DNA of 64,000 nt from Anaerolineae bacterium (GCA_022823165.1 JAJDXR010000001.1:1-64000), one strand, 5' to 3'; shown: positions 52,158 to 60,300, counted from the first letter of the stretch. Notes: generated by a model from the sequence alone, not told the origin. Numbers and translations: made by a program.

Positions 52158-54452
52158 CTAGGCCGGATTCATCGCTTCCCAGATGCGGCGCGGCGTCAGC
52201 GGCATGTCGAGATGGCGCAGCCCAAAGGGCTCCAGGGCGTCGACCACGGCGTTGACCACGGCCGGCGTCGAGCCGATGGTGGCGGCCTCGCCGATGCCCT
52301 TGGCGCCCAGCGGATTAAGCGTGGTCTCGGTCACGGTCTTGTCGATGGTGAAGGTCGGGAAGTTATCGGCGCGCGGCATGGCGTAATCCATCAGGGTGCC
52401 GGTGAGCAACTGTCCCTGCTCGTCAAAGATGATTTCTTCCAGCAGCGCCTGGCCGATGCCTTGCGCCAGACCGCCGTGAATCTGCCCTTCCACCAGCAGC
52501 GGGCTGATTCGCGGACCGCAGTCGTCAACCGAGTAGAACTCGCGCAGGCTGATGAGGCCGGTGTCCTTCTCAATCTCGACCACGGCGACATGGGTGCCAA
52601 AGGGGTAGATGAAATCAGCCGGGCGGAAGAAGTCGGTGGCTTCCAGGCCGGTATCGATGTCGTCGGGCAGGCGGTCGGAATAGGCGCGCGCGGCGATCTT
52701 GTCCAGGGTCAAGCTGCGGCTGGGCACACCCTTGACGCGGTACTCGCCCTCGGCGAATTCGATGTCGCCGGGCGCGGCTTCCAGCATGTGCGCGGCGATC
52801 TGAATGGCTTTGTCGCGCACTTTGCCAGCCGAGCGCACAATGGCGGAGCCGCCGATGGCCAGGCTGCGACTGCCGAAGGTGCCTACGCCCACTGGCTGCG
52901 AGCCGGTATCGCCGTGCCGCACGATCACCTGGTCGTAATCCACGCCGATCTCGTCGGCGACGATCTGGGCGAATGTGGTCTGCAAGCCCTGGCCATGCGG
53001 CGATGTGCCGGTGTAGACCGTGACCGTGCCGCTGGGTTCGACGCGCACCTGGCCGCTTTCGTAGGGTCCGAAACCGCACATTTCGACGTAAGTCGCCAGG
53101 CCGATGCCCAGCAGCTTATCCGAGCCGTCGGCGCGGCGTTGCGCTTGCTCTGCCCGCAGCGCCTCGTATTTGGCGGTCTTGAGCGCCGTGCTCAAGTTCC
53201 TGGCGTAATCGCCGGTGTCATAGGTGGAGCCGGTGGGCGTCTTATAGGGGAATTGCTCAGGCTTGACATAGTTGCGGCGCCGCACCTCGGCGGCGTCCAA
53301 GCCTAATTCGTCGGCGACCATATCGATGGCGCGCTCGATGTAATAGATGGCTTCCGGGCGCCCGGCCCCGCGGTAAGCCGCGACGGCGATGGTATTGGTG
53401 AAGACGTTGCTGGCTTTGAAGTGCAGAGAGGGAATATCGTAATTGCCGCTGGCCATCAGCCCGGTCAGATGCGCGATGTCGTAGAAAGGCGGGTAAGCGC
53501 CCAGCTCGCCGATCACGTGCAGGCGAAAGCCGAGGATCGCGCCCTCATCATCGAAGGCGACCTCGACATCGGCGATCTGCGAGCGGCCCTGCGTGGTGGA
53601 GACAAAGTGCTCGACACGTGTGCCGGACCATGTCAGCGGCCGGTTGAAGCGCAGCGCCAGCTTGGCGATGGCGATCTCTTCGGGATAGAGTTGGTTCTTG
53701 ACGCCGAAGCCGCCACCGACATTGGGGGCGATCACACGCAGCATATTCTCGGGCAGGCGCAGCACAGTCGCCAAAGCCGAACGAACGCCGTGCGGGATCT
53801 GCGTGCTGGACCAAAGCGTCAAGCCGCCGGTAACAGCATCGGGCGCGGCGGCCACCGCCCGCACTTCCATCGGCACGCCGGCGATGCGCTGGCTGAGCAT
53901 ACGCTGGCTGAGCGTATGCGGCGCGTCAGCGAAGACCTGGTCCACATCGTCCGACTTCTTCTCGCCGGTATCGATGATATTGCTCTCCAAGCCGTCAAAA
54001 ACCTTGGGCGAGTCATTCTCGCAGGCGCTCAACAAGTCAACAGCCGCCGGCAGCTCTTCCCACTCGACATCTACCTCGTCAACCGCGTCTGCGGCCACTT
54101 CGGCCGAGGTGGCGATAACAGCCGCCACGACTTCGCCGACATGCCGTACGCGGTCCACCGACAGCGCCAGGTGGCTGTATTTCTCCAGCGCGATATCGCC
54201 GCCGGCCACCGGCACAACTTCCCACTGATCACGCATGTCGTCGCCGGTGATGACAGCGACGACGCCCTCGCGCGCTGACGCCGCGCCAGCGTCGATGCTG
54301 ACGATATTGGCGTGGGCGTAGGGGCTGCGCACGAAAGCCACATGGCACATGCCGGGCAGCTTGATATCGCCGACGTATTTGCCGGCGCCGGTGATCAGAC
54401 TGGGGTCTTCCTTGCGCTTGACGCTTGCGCCTACCATCGAGCGTAAAACCAT
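52158..54452 (-). CDS. molybdenum hydroxylase large subunit, form II CoxL-like
   Basis: 764 residues from the ATG at 54452, with AAGGAG nine bases upstream (the ATG at 54458 is only 3 bases from that site). Features: [50 protein letters not shown] (near residue 360; the A-Y-R-G-A-G-R form marks form II CoxL-type enzymes, not true CO dehydrogenase), [11 protein letters not shown], and the catalytic Glu in [13 protein letters not shown]. It binds the molybdopterin-cytosine cofactor and oxidises aldehydes, purines or similar. The FAD and iron-sulfur subunits are absent nearby. Confidence 0.9.
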   Translation of the reverse strand: MVLRSMVGASVKRKEDPSLITGAGKYVGDIKLPGMCHVAFVRSPYAHANIVSIDAGAASAREGVVAVITGDDMRDQWEVVPVAGGDIALEKYSHLALSVDRVRHVGEVVAAVIATSAEVAADAVDEVDVEWEELPAAVDLLSACENDSPKVFDGLESNIIDTGEKKSDDVDQVFADAPHTLSQRMLSQRIAGVPMEVRAVAAAPDAVTGGLTLWSSTQIPHGVRSALATVLRLPENMLRVIAPNVGGGFGVKNQLYPEEIAIAKLALRFNRPLTWSGTRVEHFVSTTQGRSQIADVEVAFDDEGAILGFRLHVIGELGAYPPFYDIAHLTGLMASGNYDIPSLHFKASNVFTNTIAVAAYRGAGRPEAIYYIERAIDMVADELGLDAAEVRRRNYVKPEQFPYKTPTGSTYDTGDYARNLSTALKTAKYEALRAEQAQRRADGSDKLLGIGLATYVEMCGFGPYESGQVRVEPSGTVTVYTGTSPHGQGLQTTFAQIVADEIGVDYDQVIVRHGDTGSQPVGVGTFGSRSLAIGGSAIVRSAGKVRDKAIQIAAHMLEAAPGDIEFAEGEYRVKGVPSRSLTLDKIAARAYSDRLPDDIDTGLEATDFFRPADFIYPFGTHVAVVEIEKDTGLISLREFYSVDDCGPRISPLLVEGQIHGGLAQGIGQALLEEIIFDEQGQLLTGTLMDYAMPRADNFPTFTIDKTVTETTLNPLGAKGIGEAATIGSTPAVVNAVVDALEPFGLRHLDMPLTPRRIWEAMNPA

Positions 54453-54521
54453 TGCCATCGACTCCTTTTTTCGCAAATATCAGTATTGATGTTTGTGCTG
54501 GATACCAGCGCTCCGCGGCGC

Positions 54522-54836
54522 CTATCCCTTGTCGACCGGGTAGCCCTTATTCATCCAGCCTTTGGCGCCTTCATCGAGATTATAGATTTCTTCGTAGCCC
54601 ATGCTCGCCAGGTAGAGCGCCGCCTGGGACGAGCGCACACCGGTATTGCAGACCAGCACCACGGGGCTGTCTTCATTGATTTCGTCCACCCGCGTCATAA
54701 ATTCGCTGAGCGGGATATTGGCGGCGCCGGGGATGTGGCCCTCGGCATGTTCGTCTTCTTCGCGCACATCAATGAACTGATGCGCTCTGTCGGCGAATTG
54801 ATCGCGGTATTCTTCGCTGCTGATATCGCTGTACAT
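54522..54836 (-). CDS. rhodanese-like sulfurtransferase domain protein
   Basis: 104 residues from the ATG at 54836, GAGG six bases upstream; longer starts add residues not in the family. FIDVREEDEHAEGHIPGAANIPL is the rhodanese entry, and VLVCNTGVRSSQAALYLASMGY holds the active-site Cys and loop. It is a single-domain rhodanese (PspE/GlpE size), likely moving sulfane sulfur. It lies 69 bases upstream of the molybdenum hydroxylase on the same strand; a sulfurtransferase suits Mo-cofactor sulfuration, but the link is inference. Confidence 0.85.
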   Translation of the reverse strand: MYSDISSEEYRDQFADRAHQFIDVREEDEHAEGHIPGAANIPLSEFMTRVDEINEDSPVVLVCNTGVRSSQAALYLASMGYEEIYNLDEGAKGWMNKGYPVDKG

Positions 54837-55182
54837 GCTCGGCCTCGGGCTGATCTTGGCGTACCCGCGCATTATAGCCAAGCTGGATGACTTCGCCAAA
54901 GGGCGGCTCTACGAGCTGAACACAAGATACATCACCGCAGAGACACAGAGGGCAAAGAGATTTTACTTTATATGTCGCTGTAAAACGCGAGGAAAGGCAG
55001 GGACGAGCTATCAGGTCGCCCTAAGTCCACCCCTCATTTTCCCGCCATCTCTATGGCGGGCATCCCCATTGCAATCTAAAGAGAGCAAAGAAAAGTCTTG
55101 ATGAAACCATCGAGAAAATTGAACTATCTCTCTGAACATTTTCACAAAGAGGCAGGGGCTGTTGCCAGCCCCCACCGGTAGT
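54837..55182. other. intergenic region with repeat relics and a hairpin
   Basis: 346 bases, no gene. A CACCGCAGAGACACAGAGGG fragment of the MITE-like family lies near 54931-54950. A perfect GGGGCT-GTTGCC-AGCCCC hairpin lies at about 55155-55172, downstream of the small membrane peptide on the minus strand and probably its terminator, though no T-run follows. Confidence 0.5.
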
Positions 55183-55302
55183 TTACTTTTTGTCGTCTGA
55201 GCACGGCGGCTGTATTGCCTTGCTCAGTTTGCGGTAGATCGCGGCCAGTATAACCGCGATCACGAAAATCATCGCCATATCGAGTAGTCCGAGCTCAGGC
55301 AT
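55183..55302 (-). CDS. 39-residue single-helix membrane peptide
   Basis: The frame runs from the ATG at 55302 to the TAA at 55183-55185: a short start (MPELGLLD), one hydrophobic helix (MAMIFVIAVILAAIY) and a basic, Cys-containing tail (RKLSKAIQPPCSDDKK). It overlaps the last 8 bases of the upstream secreted-protein gene, so translation is probably coupled to that gene's termination. No Shine-Dalgarno site of its own. The clean membrane-plus-positive-tail layout supports a real microprotein. Confidence 0.45.
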   Translation of the reverse strand: MPELGLLDMAMIFVIAVILAAIYRKLSKAIQPPCSDDKK

Positions 55303-55843
55303 TTCGGGTGCAACTCACATTCAGAGATCTGGTGCTGATCGGCAAGCCAGCTAACCAGTATTTGACGGTTCCATCCAGCCGCAGTCTGATCTTGCGCCCA
55401 CCATGGAGAATGGATGCGCTTGATGAGGCGCTCACAACAGCATCAAAGGTAGGAATCCAGGTTGACCATTGGTAATTCCACCCGGTGCTGTCGATCCTCA
55501 CAATCAACCCGCCTTGGTTCGTAGTGTCTGCCCACCAGTTGATCGTCAGACCATTGCCGGCATACCACTTCGTTGCCGAACATTTGTAGCGTCTCGACGA
55601 CTGACTGGAGAATGTGACAGAGTTGCTGTAAGTGAAGCTGGCGTTGTTGACGCCTTCAATGGCGCCAACCAGATCAGAGGCGGAGATGCTTACATCATTT
55701 CCGTCGGCAATTGCTTGCGCGATGGCCGCGCTCGCCCGTGTGTTGAGGTCCGTAGATTCATCAATGCTCTCTGCATAGGTGGACCCGACGAAAGAAACTG
55801 CGCAAACGACTACGTACAGGAAACATACAAGTTGCTTACACAT
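55295..55843 (-). CDS. secreted protein, unknown function
   Basis: 182 residues. Signal peptide residues 1-24 (MCKQLVCFLYVVVCAVSFVGSTYAES), then Ser/Thr-rich beta-strand sequence (VNNASFTYSNSVTFSSQSSRRY, GLIVRIDSTGWNYQWSTW, RLRLDGTVKYWLAGLPI). AGGAGG lies seven bases before the ATG. The composition is typical of extracellular beta-rich binding or adhesion domains, but no family is evident. AT-richer than neighbours. It is followed, overlapping by 8 bases, by a 39-residue membrane peptide. Confidence 0.7.
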   Translation of the reverse strand: MCKQLVCFLYVVVCAVSFVGSTYAESIDESTDLNTRASAAIAQAIADGNDVSISASDLVGAIEGVNNASFTYSNSVTFSSQSSRRYKCSATKWYAGNGLTINWWADTTNQGGLIVRIDSTGWNYQWSTWIPTFDAVVSASSSASILHGGRKIRLRLDGTVKYWLAGLPISTRSLNVSCTRNA

Positions 55844-55947
55844 TGCACCAACCTCCTGTCCATAGATGACGTTACAATTACTCTGTACGAATGCAACTAT
55901 AAAAGCAACTTATTTCATACACTTTACACAAGTAGCGTGTTAGTGGT

Positions 55948-55968
55948 GGGCGAATGGATAGTTCGCCC
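55948..55968. repeat. hairpin repeat, GGGCGAA-N7-TTCGCCC
   Basis: A 7-bp stem with a 7-base loop, followed by CTACGG as in other members of the family (11614, 36443). It abuts the stop codon of the epimerase gene (55969-56943) and could help end its transcript. Confidence 0.65.
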
Positions 55969-56943
55969 CTACGGTTTGGCGTTGCTTGAGAAAGCGTTCG
56001 CGCGATACCAGTCGACGGCGCGGCGCAAACCTTCGGTGAAGTCAACCGCTGGCTCGAAGCCCAGCAACTGGCGCGCCTTTGATATATCGGCTTGCGAGTG
56101 GAAAATGTCGCCCGGGCGTGGGGCGGCGTGTATCGGCGCCAGATCGCTGCCCAGGATGTCGTTTAGCTGCGCGACCAGGTCGTTGATTACGACGCGTCCG
56201 CCGGCGGCCAGGTTGATGGTCTCGCCGACGGCTGCCGGCGCGCGACAAGCCAGCAGGTTGCCCTGCACGACATTGTCGACATAAGTGAAGTCGCGGCTCT
56301 GTTGACCGTCGCCGAAAATCGTCGGGCGCTCACCCTGTAACATGGTATTGATGAACTTGGGGATGGCGGCGGCGTAGGTCGAAAGGGGATCCTGGCGCGG
56401 ACCGAAGACGTTGAAATAGCGCAGCGCGACTGTTTCCAATCCATAAGAGTGTGTAAAGACGGCGTTGTAATATTCACCCACGAGTTTGGCGGCGCCGTAT
56501 GGCGAGATAGGCGCGGGGAGCAGAGACTCTGTTTTCGCTCCATCTGATCGGTTGCCATAGGCTGATCCCGAGGCGGCGTATATTACGCGCTTGACGCCGT
56601 TGTCACGGGCGGCAATCAGCACGTTTAGCGTGCCGGTGACGCAGTGACGGTGGGTTTCAAGCGGGTCGGCGATGCTGCGCGGGACAGAAGGGAGCGCGGC
56701 TTGATGCAGAATGTAGTCGGCGCCGCGGAAGAGTGACTGAAGCGTTTCGAGGTCGGTTATGCTGCCGACGGTGATCGACAGGTCGCCGTTGAGCGATTTC
56801 AGATACTCCAGATTCTCACGCTTGCCGGTCAGGAGATTGTCGATGACGCGTACGCGCTGTCCATTGCGCAGCAGGCGCTCGGCAATGTGCGAACCGATGA
56901 AGCCGGCGGCGCCGGTGATGACGAATGTCTCGGGCATGGTCAT
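55969..56943 (-). CDS. sugar-nucleotide 4-epimerase-like extended SDR
   Basis: 324 residues. VITGAAGFIGSHIAERLL is the NAD site, DYILHQAALPSVPRS the adenine strand, and the catalytic triad is Ser in ASGSAY with Y-x-x-x-K in SPYGAAKLVGEYY. The C-terminal half (RYFNVFGPRQDPLSTYAAAIPKF, GDGQQSRDFTYVDNVV) binds UDP-sugar; the R-Q-D-P pattern is that of UDP-N-acetylglucosamine or UDP-glucose 4-epimerases. Likely supplies a sugar for surface polysaccharide. The start ATG at 56943 has a weak ribosome site. Confidence 0.85.
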   Translation of the reverse strand: MTMPETFVITGAAGFIGSHIAERLLRNGQRVRVIDNLLTGKRENLEYLKSLNGDLSITVGSITDLETLQSLFRGADYILHQAALPSVPRSIADPLETHRHCVTGTLNVLIAARDNGVKRVIYAASGSAYGNRSDGAKTESLLPAPISPYGAAKLVGEYYNAVFTHSYGLETVALRYFNVFGPRQDPLSTYAAAIPKFINTMLQGERPTIFGDGQQSRDFTYVDNVVQGNLLACRAPAAVGETINLAAGGRVVINDLVAQLNDILGSDLAPIHAAPRPGDIFHSQADISKARQLLGFEPAVDFTEGLRRAVDWYRANAFSSNAKP

Positions 56944-57070
56944 AGCGAAATTAAACCACAGAGACCACAGAGCGCACAGAGGATTTTTGACGGATTCCGG
57001 CAGAATTCACAGGGTACAAATCCGCCGCTGGGCAAGGGGGCCGGCGGTAACGATTGGCGCGTCCATGCGC

Positions 57071-57108
57071 TATAATCATTGAACTACGCGACATTGGGAG
57101 GTTGCGCG
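57071..57108 (+). promoter_or_regulatory. conserved leader of DUF433/DUF5615 module 1
   Basis: TATAAT (57071-57076), then CATTGAACTACGCGACATTG and GGGAGG (57095-57100) before the ATG at 57109. The same block precedes all four modules (57912, 58709, 59547). No good -35 box is at the right distance, so activation by another factor is possible. Confidence 0.6.
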
Positions 57109-57507
57109 ATGAACTCCGCAAGCAGAGACGCGCCGGTCAAGCGGCAGGGACCGAATATCCGCGATCATATCGACGGCGTCAAGTTCCGTCAGCTGGCGCC
57201 GGGTATCACTACGCATCCGCTGGTGCGCAGCGGCCGTCCTTGCATCGAGGGTACAACTATCGAGGTGAAGACCATCGCCGGTTTGCAGAAATTCCACGAT
57301 ATGGACGTCGAACAAATCGCCGACCATCTGTGGATTCAGCTTTTCATGGCGCAAGACGCGCTGAACTACTATGCCGCACACATTGACTATTTCGAAGTGG
57401 AATTCCAGATTGACGACTTGAACCACGAGCAGATGTTTGAATCTCACTATGGCGACTCCACCCGTGAGCTTCTATCTCGACGAGAATCTGTCCCCGGAGA
57501 TCATTAA
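57109..57507 (+). CDS. DUF433 antitoxin-like protein, module 1
   Basis: 132 residues. Residues ~38-60 (HPLVRSGRPCIEGTTIEVKTI) form the DUF433 core, a winged-helix-like domain typical of VapB-type antitoxins paired with PIN-like toxins. The preceding ~37 residues are nearly identical in all four modules. The end of the gene overlaps the toxin gene start by 59 bases in another frame. Start chosen at GGGAGG plus ATG. Confidence 0.8.
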   Translation: MNSASRDAPVKRQGPNIRDHIDGVKFRQLAPGITTHPLVRSGRPCIEGTTIEVKTIAGLQKFHDMDVEQIADHLWIQLFMAQDALNYYAAHIDYFEVEFQIDDLNHEQMFESHYGDSTRELLSRRESVPGDH

Positions 57508-57787
57508 GCAGCTAAGCCTGTTGGGGATTGATGTCATTCGAGGTCCATTGAACGCCGATGATCCACAGCATCTCTGGAGAGCCACTGCAATGGGTCGTGT
57601 GGTATGTACCGAGGACAAGGACTTTCTCCGGCTGGCGGCGTCTGGCGTTGAACATGCCGGCATCATCAGAGGCAGGCAGAGGGTGCACGGCATAGGCGAC
57701 TGGGTCAAGTATCTGAGGCTGATTCACGCAGTCTACGCGGCAGAGGAATTGCGAAATACTGTTTTGTACGTGTTTGCGGTAGATTGA
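57449..57787 (+). CDS. DUF5615 PIN-like toxin, module 1
   Basis: 112 residues. SFYLDENLSPEIIKQLSLLGIDV is the PIN-like first strand with Asp-Glu, and VVCTEDKDFLRLA holds the other acidic residues (T-x-D-x-D-F). HAGIIRGRQRVHGIGDWVKYL follows. This is a compact relative of VapC, expected to be a ribonuclease or interferase held by the DUF433 partner. The start at 57449 is inside the antitoxin gene. Confidence 0.8.
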   Translation: MATPPVSFYLDENLSPEIIKQLSLLGIDVIRGPLNADDPQHLWRATAMGRVVCTEDKDFLRLAASGVEHAGIIRGRQRVHGIGDWVKYLRLIHAVYAAEELRNTVLYVFAVD

Positions 57788-57810
57788 TGAGTCTGCCGCT
57801 CGAATAAAGT

Positions 57811-57909
57811 GGACGGGATCTGATGCAAACGTTGGCGCCGCATAAGAGCAAAGCCACCGAGCTCGAGCGCATCGTTGACAGCTGGGAACGACAGAGAGCG
57901 CGGCTATAG
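57811..57909 (+). repeat. captured 5' end of the gene at 60301 (copy 1)
   Basis: From GGACGGGATCTGATGCAAAC this stretch repeats the start of the gene at 60301, including its ATG (57823) and the first ~23 codons (MQTLAPHKSKATELERIVDS). It then diverges and reaches a stop at 57907-57909 (28 codons in all). It separates modules 1 and 2; the -10 box of module 2 follows directly. Confidence 0.8.
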
Positions 57910-57911
57910 GC

Positions 57912-57950
57912 TATAATCATTGAACTACGGGGCATTGGGAGGTTAGCGCG
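57912..57950 (+). promoter_or_regulatory. conserved leader of DUF433/DUF5615 module 2
   Basis: TATAAT (57912-57917), then ATTGAACTACGGGGCATTGG, GGGAGG-type ribosome site and ATG at 57951. Nearly identical to the other three modules' leaders. Confidence 0.6.
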
Positions 57951-58340
57951 ATGGACTCCGCAAGCAAAGACGCGCCGGTCGAGCGGCAGGGACCGAATAT
58001 CCGCGATCATATCGACGGCGTCAAATTCCGCCAGCTGGCGCCGGGTATCACTACGCATCCTCTGGTGCGCAGCGGCCGACCCTGTATCGAGGGCACGGGC
58101 TTGAAAGTAACCGATATCGTTACGATGAAGAAGCATCACCAGCTGGAAGAGGACGAAATCGCCGCTCATTTCGAGATTGAGCTTTTCATGGTCAAAGACG
58201 CGCTGAATTTCTACACAGCGCATAGCGATTACATCAACACCGATATTGAGATAGACGAACTTAACGACGAGCAGTTGGCGGAAGCCCAATATGGAACCCG
58301 ACCCGATTCGCTTCTATCTCGACGAAAACCTGTCTCCTGA
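57951..58340 (+). CDS. DUF433 antitoxin-like protein, module 2
   Basis: 129 residues, starting MDSASKDAPVERQGPNIRDH as in module 4. The head is shared; after PCIEGT the sequence is its own (GLKVTDIVTMKKHHQLEEDE). Overlap with the toxin start is 50 bases. The protein should neutralise the module 2 toxin, whose N-terminus is encoded by the same bases as its last residues LLSRRKPV. Confidence 0.8.
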   Translation: MDSASKDAPVERQGPNIRDHIDGVKFRQLAPGITTHPLVRSGRPCIEGTGLKVTDIVTMKKHHQLEEDEIAAHFEIELFMVKDALNFYTAHSDYINTDIEIDELNDEQLAEAQYGTRPDSLLSRRKPVS

Positions 58341-58626
58341 AATCGCCAGGCAATTGGCGCGGTACGGTGTAGACGCAATTCGCGGGCCGCTACGAGATGA
58401 TGACCTCAGCCACCTGAGGCGCGCGACTGCATTAGGGCGCGTCCTGTGTACGAGAGACCGAGACTTTGTTCGACTGCATTCAGCCGGGGAAGAACACGCG
58501 GGCGTCATCAAAGGCCAAAAGCATCATTCCATCGGCGACTGGGTAAACTATCTGAGGTTCGTACATTCTATTTGCGAGTCCGAGGACTTGAGAAATAGTG
58601 TCGAGCATCTCTTTCGTGTAGATTGA
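58291..58626 (+). CDS. DUF5615 PIN-like toxin, module 2
   Basis: 111 residues: IRFYLDENLSPEIARQLARYG, VLCTRDRDFVRLHSAGEEHAG, HHSIGDWVNYLRFVHSI. The acidic residues are in place. It is the most different of the four toxins in the loop after GPL (RDDDLSHLRR), matching a separate antitoxin tail. Confidence 0.8.
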   Translation: MEPDPIRFYLDENLSPEIARQLARYGVDAIRGPLRDDDLSHLRRATALGRVLCTRDRDFVRLHSAGEEHAGVIKGQKHHSIGDWVNYLRFVHSICESEDLRNSVEHLFRVD

Positions 58627-58708
58627 CCGCGCCAGGTTAGATAGCGGTCAGCGAGACGTGTTAGATCTCCCACATGATTGGCGATTATACGCTCGGGCAT
58701 CCATGCGC

Positions 58709-58746
58709 TATAATCATTGAACTACGCGGCATTGGGAGGTTGCGCG
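58709..58746 (+). promoter_or_regulatory. conserved leader of DUF433/DUF5615 module 3
   Basis: TATAAT (58709-58714), CATTGAACTACGCGGCATTG, GGGAGG and ATG at 58747. The bases upstream (CATGCGC) match module 1 rather than modules 2 and 4, supporting duplication of a two-module block. Confidence 0.6.
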
Positions 58747-59136
58747 ATGAACTCCACAAGCAGAGACGCGCCGGTCGAGCGGCAGGGACCGAATATCCGC
58801 AATCATATCGACGGCGTCAAGTTCCGCCAGCTGGCGCCGGGCATCACTACGCATCCGCTGGTGCGCAGCGGTCGTCCTTGCATCGAGGGCACAACCATTG
58901 AGGTGAAGACCATCGCCGGTTTGCAGAAATTCCACGATATGGACGCCGAACAAATCGCCGACCATCTGTGGATTCAGCTTTTCATGGCGCAAAACGCGCT
59001 GAACTACTATGCCGATCACAAGCAATACGTAGATGTTTCAATGGAGCTGGCCGGCTTGAATCACGAACAAATGGCGGAGTCTCATTATGGTGACTTCTCT
59101 CGCGAGCTTCTATCTCGACGAGAATCTGTCACCTGA
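58747..59136 (+). CDS. DUF433 antitoxin-like protein, module 3
   Basis: 129 residues, closest to module 1: the same head, and a tail TTIEVKTIAGLQKFHDMDAEQIADHLWIQL that differs from module 1 mainly after residue 90 (ADHKQYVDVSMELAGLNHEQ). It overlaps the toxin gene by 50 bases. Confidence 0.8.
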   Translation: MNSTSRDAPVERQGPNIRNHIDGVKFRQLAPGITTHPLVRSGRPCIEGTTIEVKTIAGLQKFHDMDAEQIADHLWIQLFMAQNALNYYADHKQYVDVSMELAGLNHEQMAESHYGDFSRELLSRRESVT

Positions 59137-59425
59137 GATAGTCAAGCAGTTGCGAGCGCACGGTATTGATATCATCCGCGGCAGGTTGGGCGCCGACGAT
59201 CCGGAGCATTTGCAGCGCGCCGCCGAAATGGGGCGCGTGGTGTGCACCGAGGACGAAGACTTTCTAGCGCTGGTCTCGACGGGCATTGAACATGCCGGCA
59301 TTATAAAGGGCGAGCAGGAGCTACATGGCATTGGCGACTGGGTCAAATATCTGCGACTGTTGCATTCTGTCTACACCGCTGAGGAGCTGCGTAACACGGT
59401 TTCATACGTCTTTCCAGTAGACTAA
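59087..59425 (+). CDS. DUF5615 PIN-like toxin, module 3
   Basis: 112 residues: ASFYLDENLSPEIVKQLRAHG, VVCTEDEDFLALVSTGIEHAG, HGIGDWVKYLRLLHSV. Close to toxin 1 but with changes near residues 30-45 (RLGADDPEHLQRAAEMG). It shares the ATGG/GTGAC start context with module 1. Confidence 0.8.
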   Translation: MVTSLASFYLDENLSPEIVKQLRAHGIDIIRGRLGADDPEHLQRAAEMGRVVCTEDEDFLALVSTGIEHAGIIKGEQELHGIGDWVKYLRLLHSVYTAEELRNTVSYVFPVD

Positions 59426-59449
59426 TTCCTCTGCCAGAACAAACCGTAC

Positions 59450-59540
59450 GGACGGATTTGCAAACGTTGGCGCCGCATAAGAGCAAAGCCACCGAGCTCG
59501 AGCGCATCGTCGATAGCTGGGAACGACAGAGAGCGCGGCT
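59450..59540 (+). repeat. captured 5' end of the gene at 60301 (copy 2)
   Basis: GGACGGATTTGCAAACGTTG and onward repeat copy 1 and the real gene start, but the ATG is lost (GATCTGATGCAAA became GATTTGCAAA), so no peptide starts here. The copy ends at the same junction as copy 1 (GGGAACGACAGAGAGCGCGG), just before the module 4 leader. Confidence 0.75.
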
Positions 59541-59546
59541 ATAGGC

Positions 59547-59585
59547 TATAATCATTGAACTACGCGGCATTGGGAGGTTAGCGCG
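59547..59585 (+). promoter_or_regulatory. conserved leader of DUF433/DUF5615 module 4
   Basis: TATAAT (59547-59552), ATTGAACTACGCGGCATTGG, ribosome site and ATG at 59586. Together with the preceding AGAGCGCGGCTATAGG it matches module 2. Confidence 0.6.
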
Positions 59586-59975
59586 ATGGACTCCGCAAGC
59601 AGAGACGCGCCGCTCGAGCGGCAGGGACCAAATATCCGCGAGCGTATCGACGGCGTCAAGTTCCGCCAGCTGGCGCCGGGCATCACTACGCATCCGCTGG
59701 TGCGCAGCGGCCGTCCCTGCATTGAGGGCACGGGTCTAAAGGTGACAAATATTGTCGCCATGAAGAATTATCATGCGATGTTACCGGCCGAAATAGCGGA
59801 ACACTTTGCGATTGAGCTACGCATGGTGGAAGACGCGCTAAACTACTACGCTGCGCATTCCGATTACATTGACACGGAAATTGAGCTAAACATAATGAAC
59901 CACGATCAAATGGTGGAAGCGCAAGATGACTCAATCCGCACCAAGCTTCTATCTCGACGAGAGTCTGTCCCCTAG
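59586..59975 (+). CDS. DUF433 antitoxin-like protein, module 4
   Basis: 129 residues: the same head with a few changes (APLERQGPNIRERIDG), then GLKVTNIVAMKNYHAMLPAE of the module 2 class. The middle and end (EDALNYYAAHSDYIDTEIEL) diverge from module 2. It overlaps the toxin start by 50 bases. Confidence 0.8.
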   Translation: MDSASRDAPLERQGPNIRERIDGVKFRQLAPGITTHPLVRSGRPCIEGTGLKVTNIVAMKNYHAMLPAEIAEHFAIELRMVEDALNYYAAHSDYIDTEIELNIMNHDQMVEAQDDSIRTKLLSRRESVP

Positions 59976-60264
59976 AATCGCCGTTCAGTTGAAGCTTCGT
60001 GGCATTGACGCCATTCGCGGGCCGATTGGCGACGACGATCCTGCGCATCTGAGCCGGGCGCGCGAGATGGGACGCGTAGTTTGTACGGCGGATGACGATT
60101 TTCTGAAGATTCAGTCGTCTGGCGCGGAACATTGCGGAATCATAAAGGGAGAGAACCCCGAACACTCAATAGGTGATTGGGTAAAGTTCTTGGTTATGGT
60201 CCATGGGGTATATTCGTCTGAAGAGTTGCAAGGAATGGTAATGTGGCTGTTTCCATTAGACTGA
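59926..60264 (+). CDS. DUF5615 PIN-like toxin, module 4
   Basis: 112 residues: PSFYLDESLSPRIAVQLKLRG, VVCTADDDFLKIQSSGAEHCG, HSIGDWVKFLVMVHGV. D-E-S-L replaces the D-E-N-L of the other three toxins; the acidic residues remain. It is followed 36 bases later by the intact gene at 60301. Confidence 0.8.
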   Translation: MTQSAPSFYLDESLSPRIAVQLKLRGIDAIRGPIGDDDPAHLSRAREMGRVVCTADDDFLKIQSSGAEHCGIIKGENPEHSIGDWVKFLVMVHGVYSSEELQGMVMWLFPLD

Positions 60265-60300
60265 CAATTCGGCCGCCTCAACATTATTGGACAGGATCTG

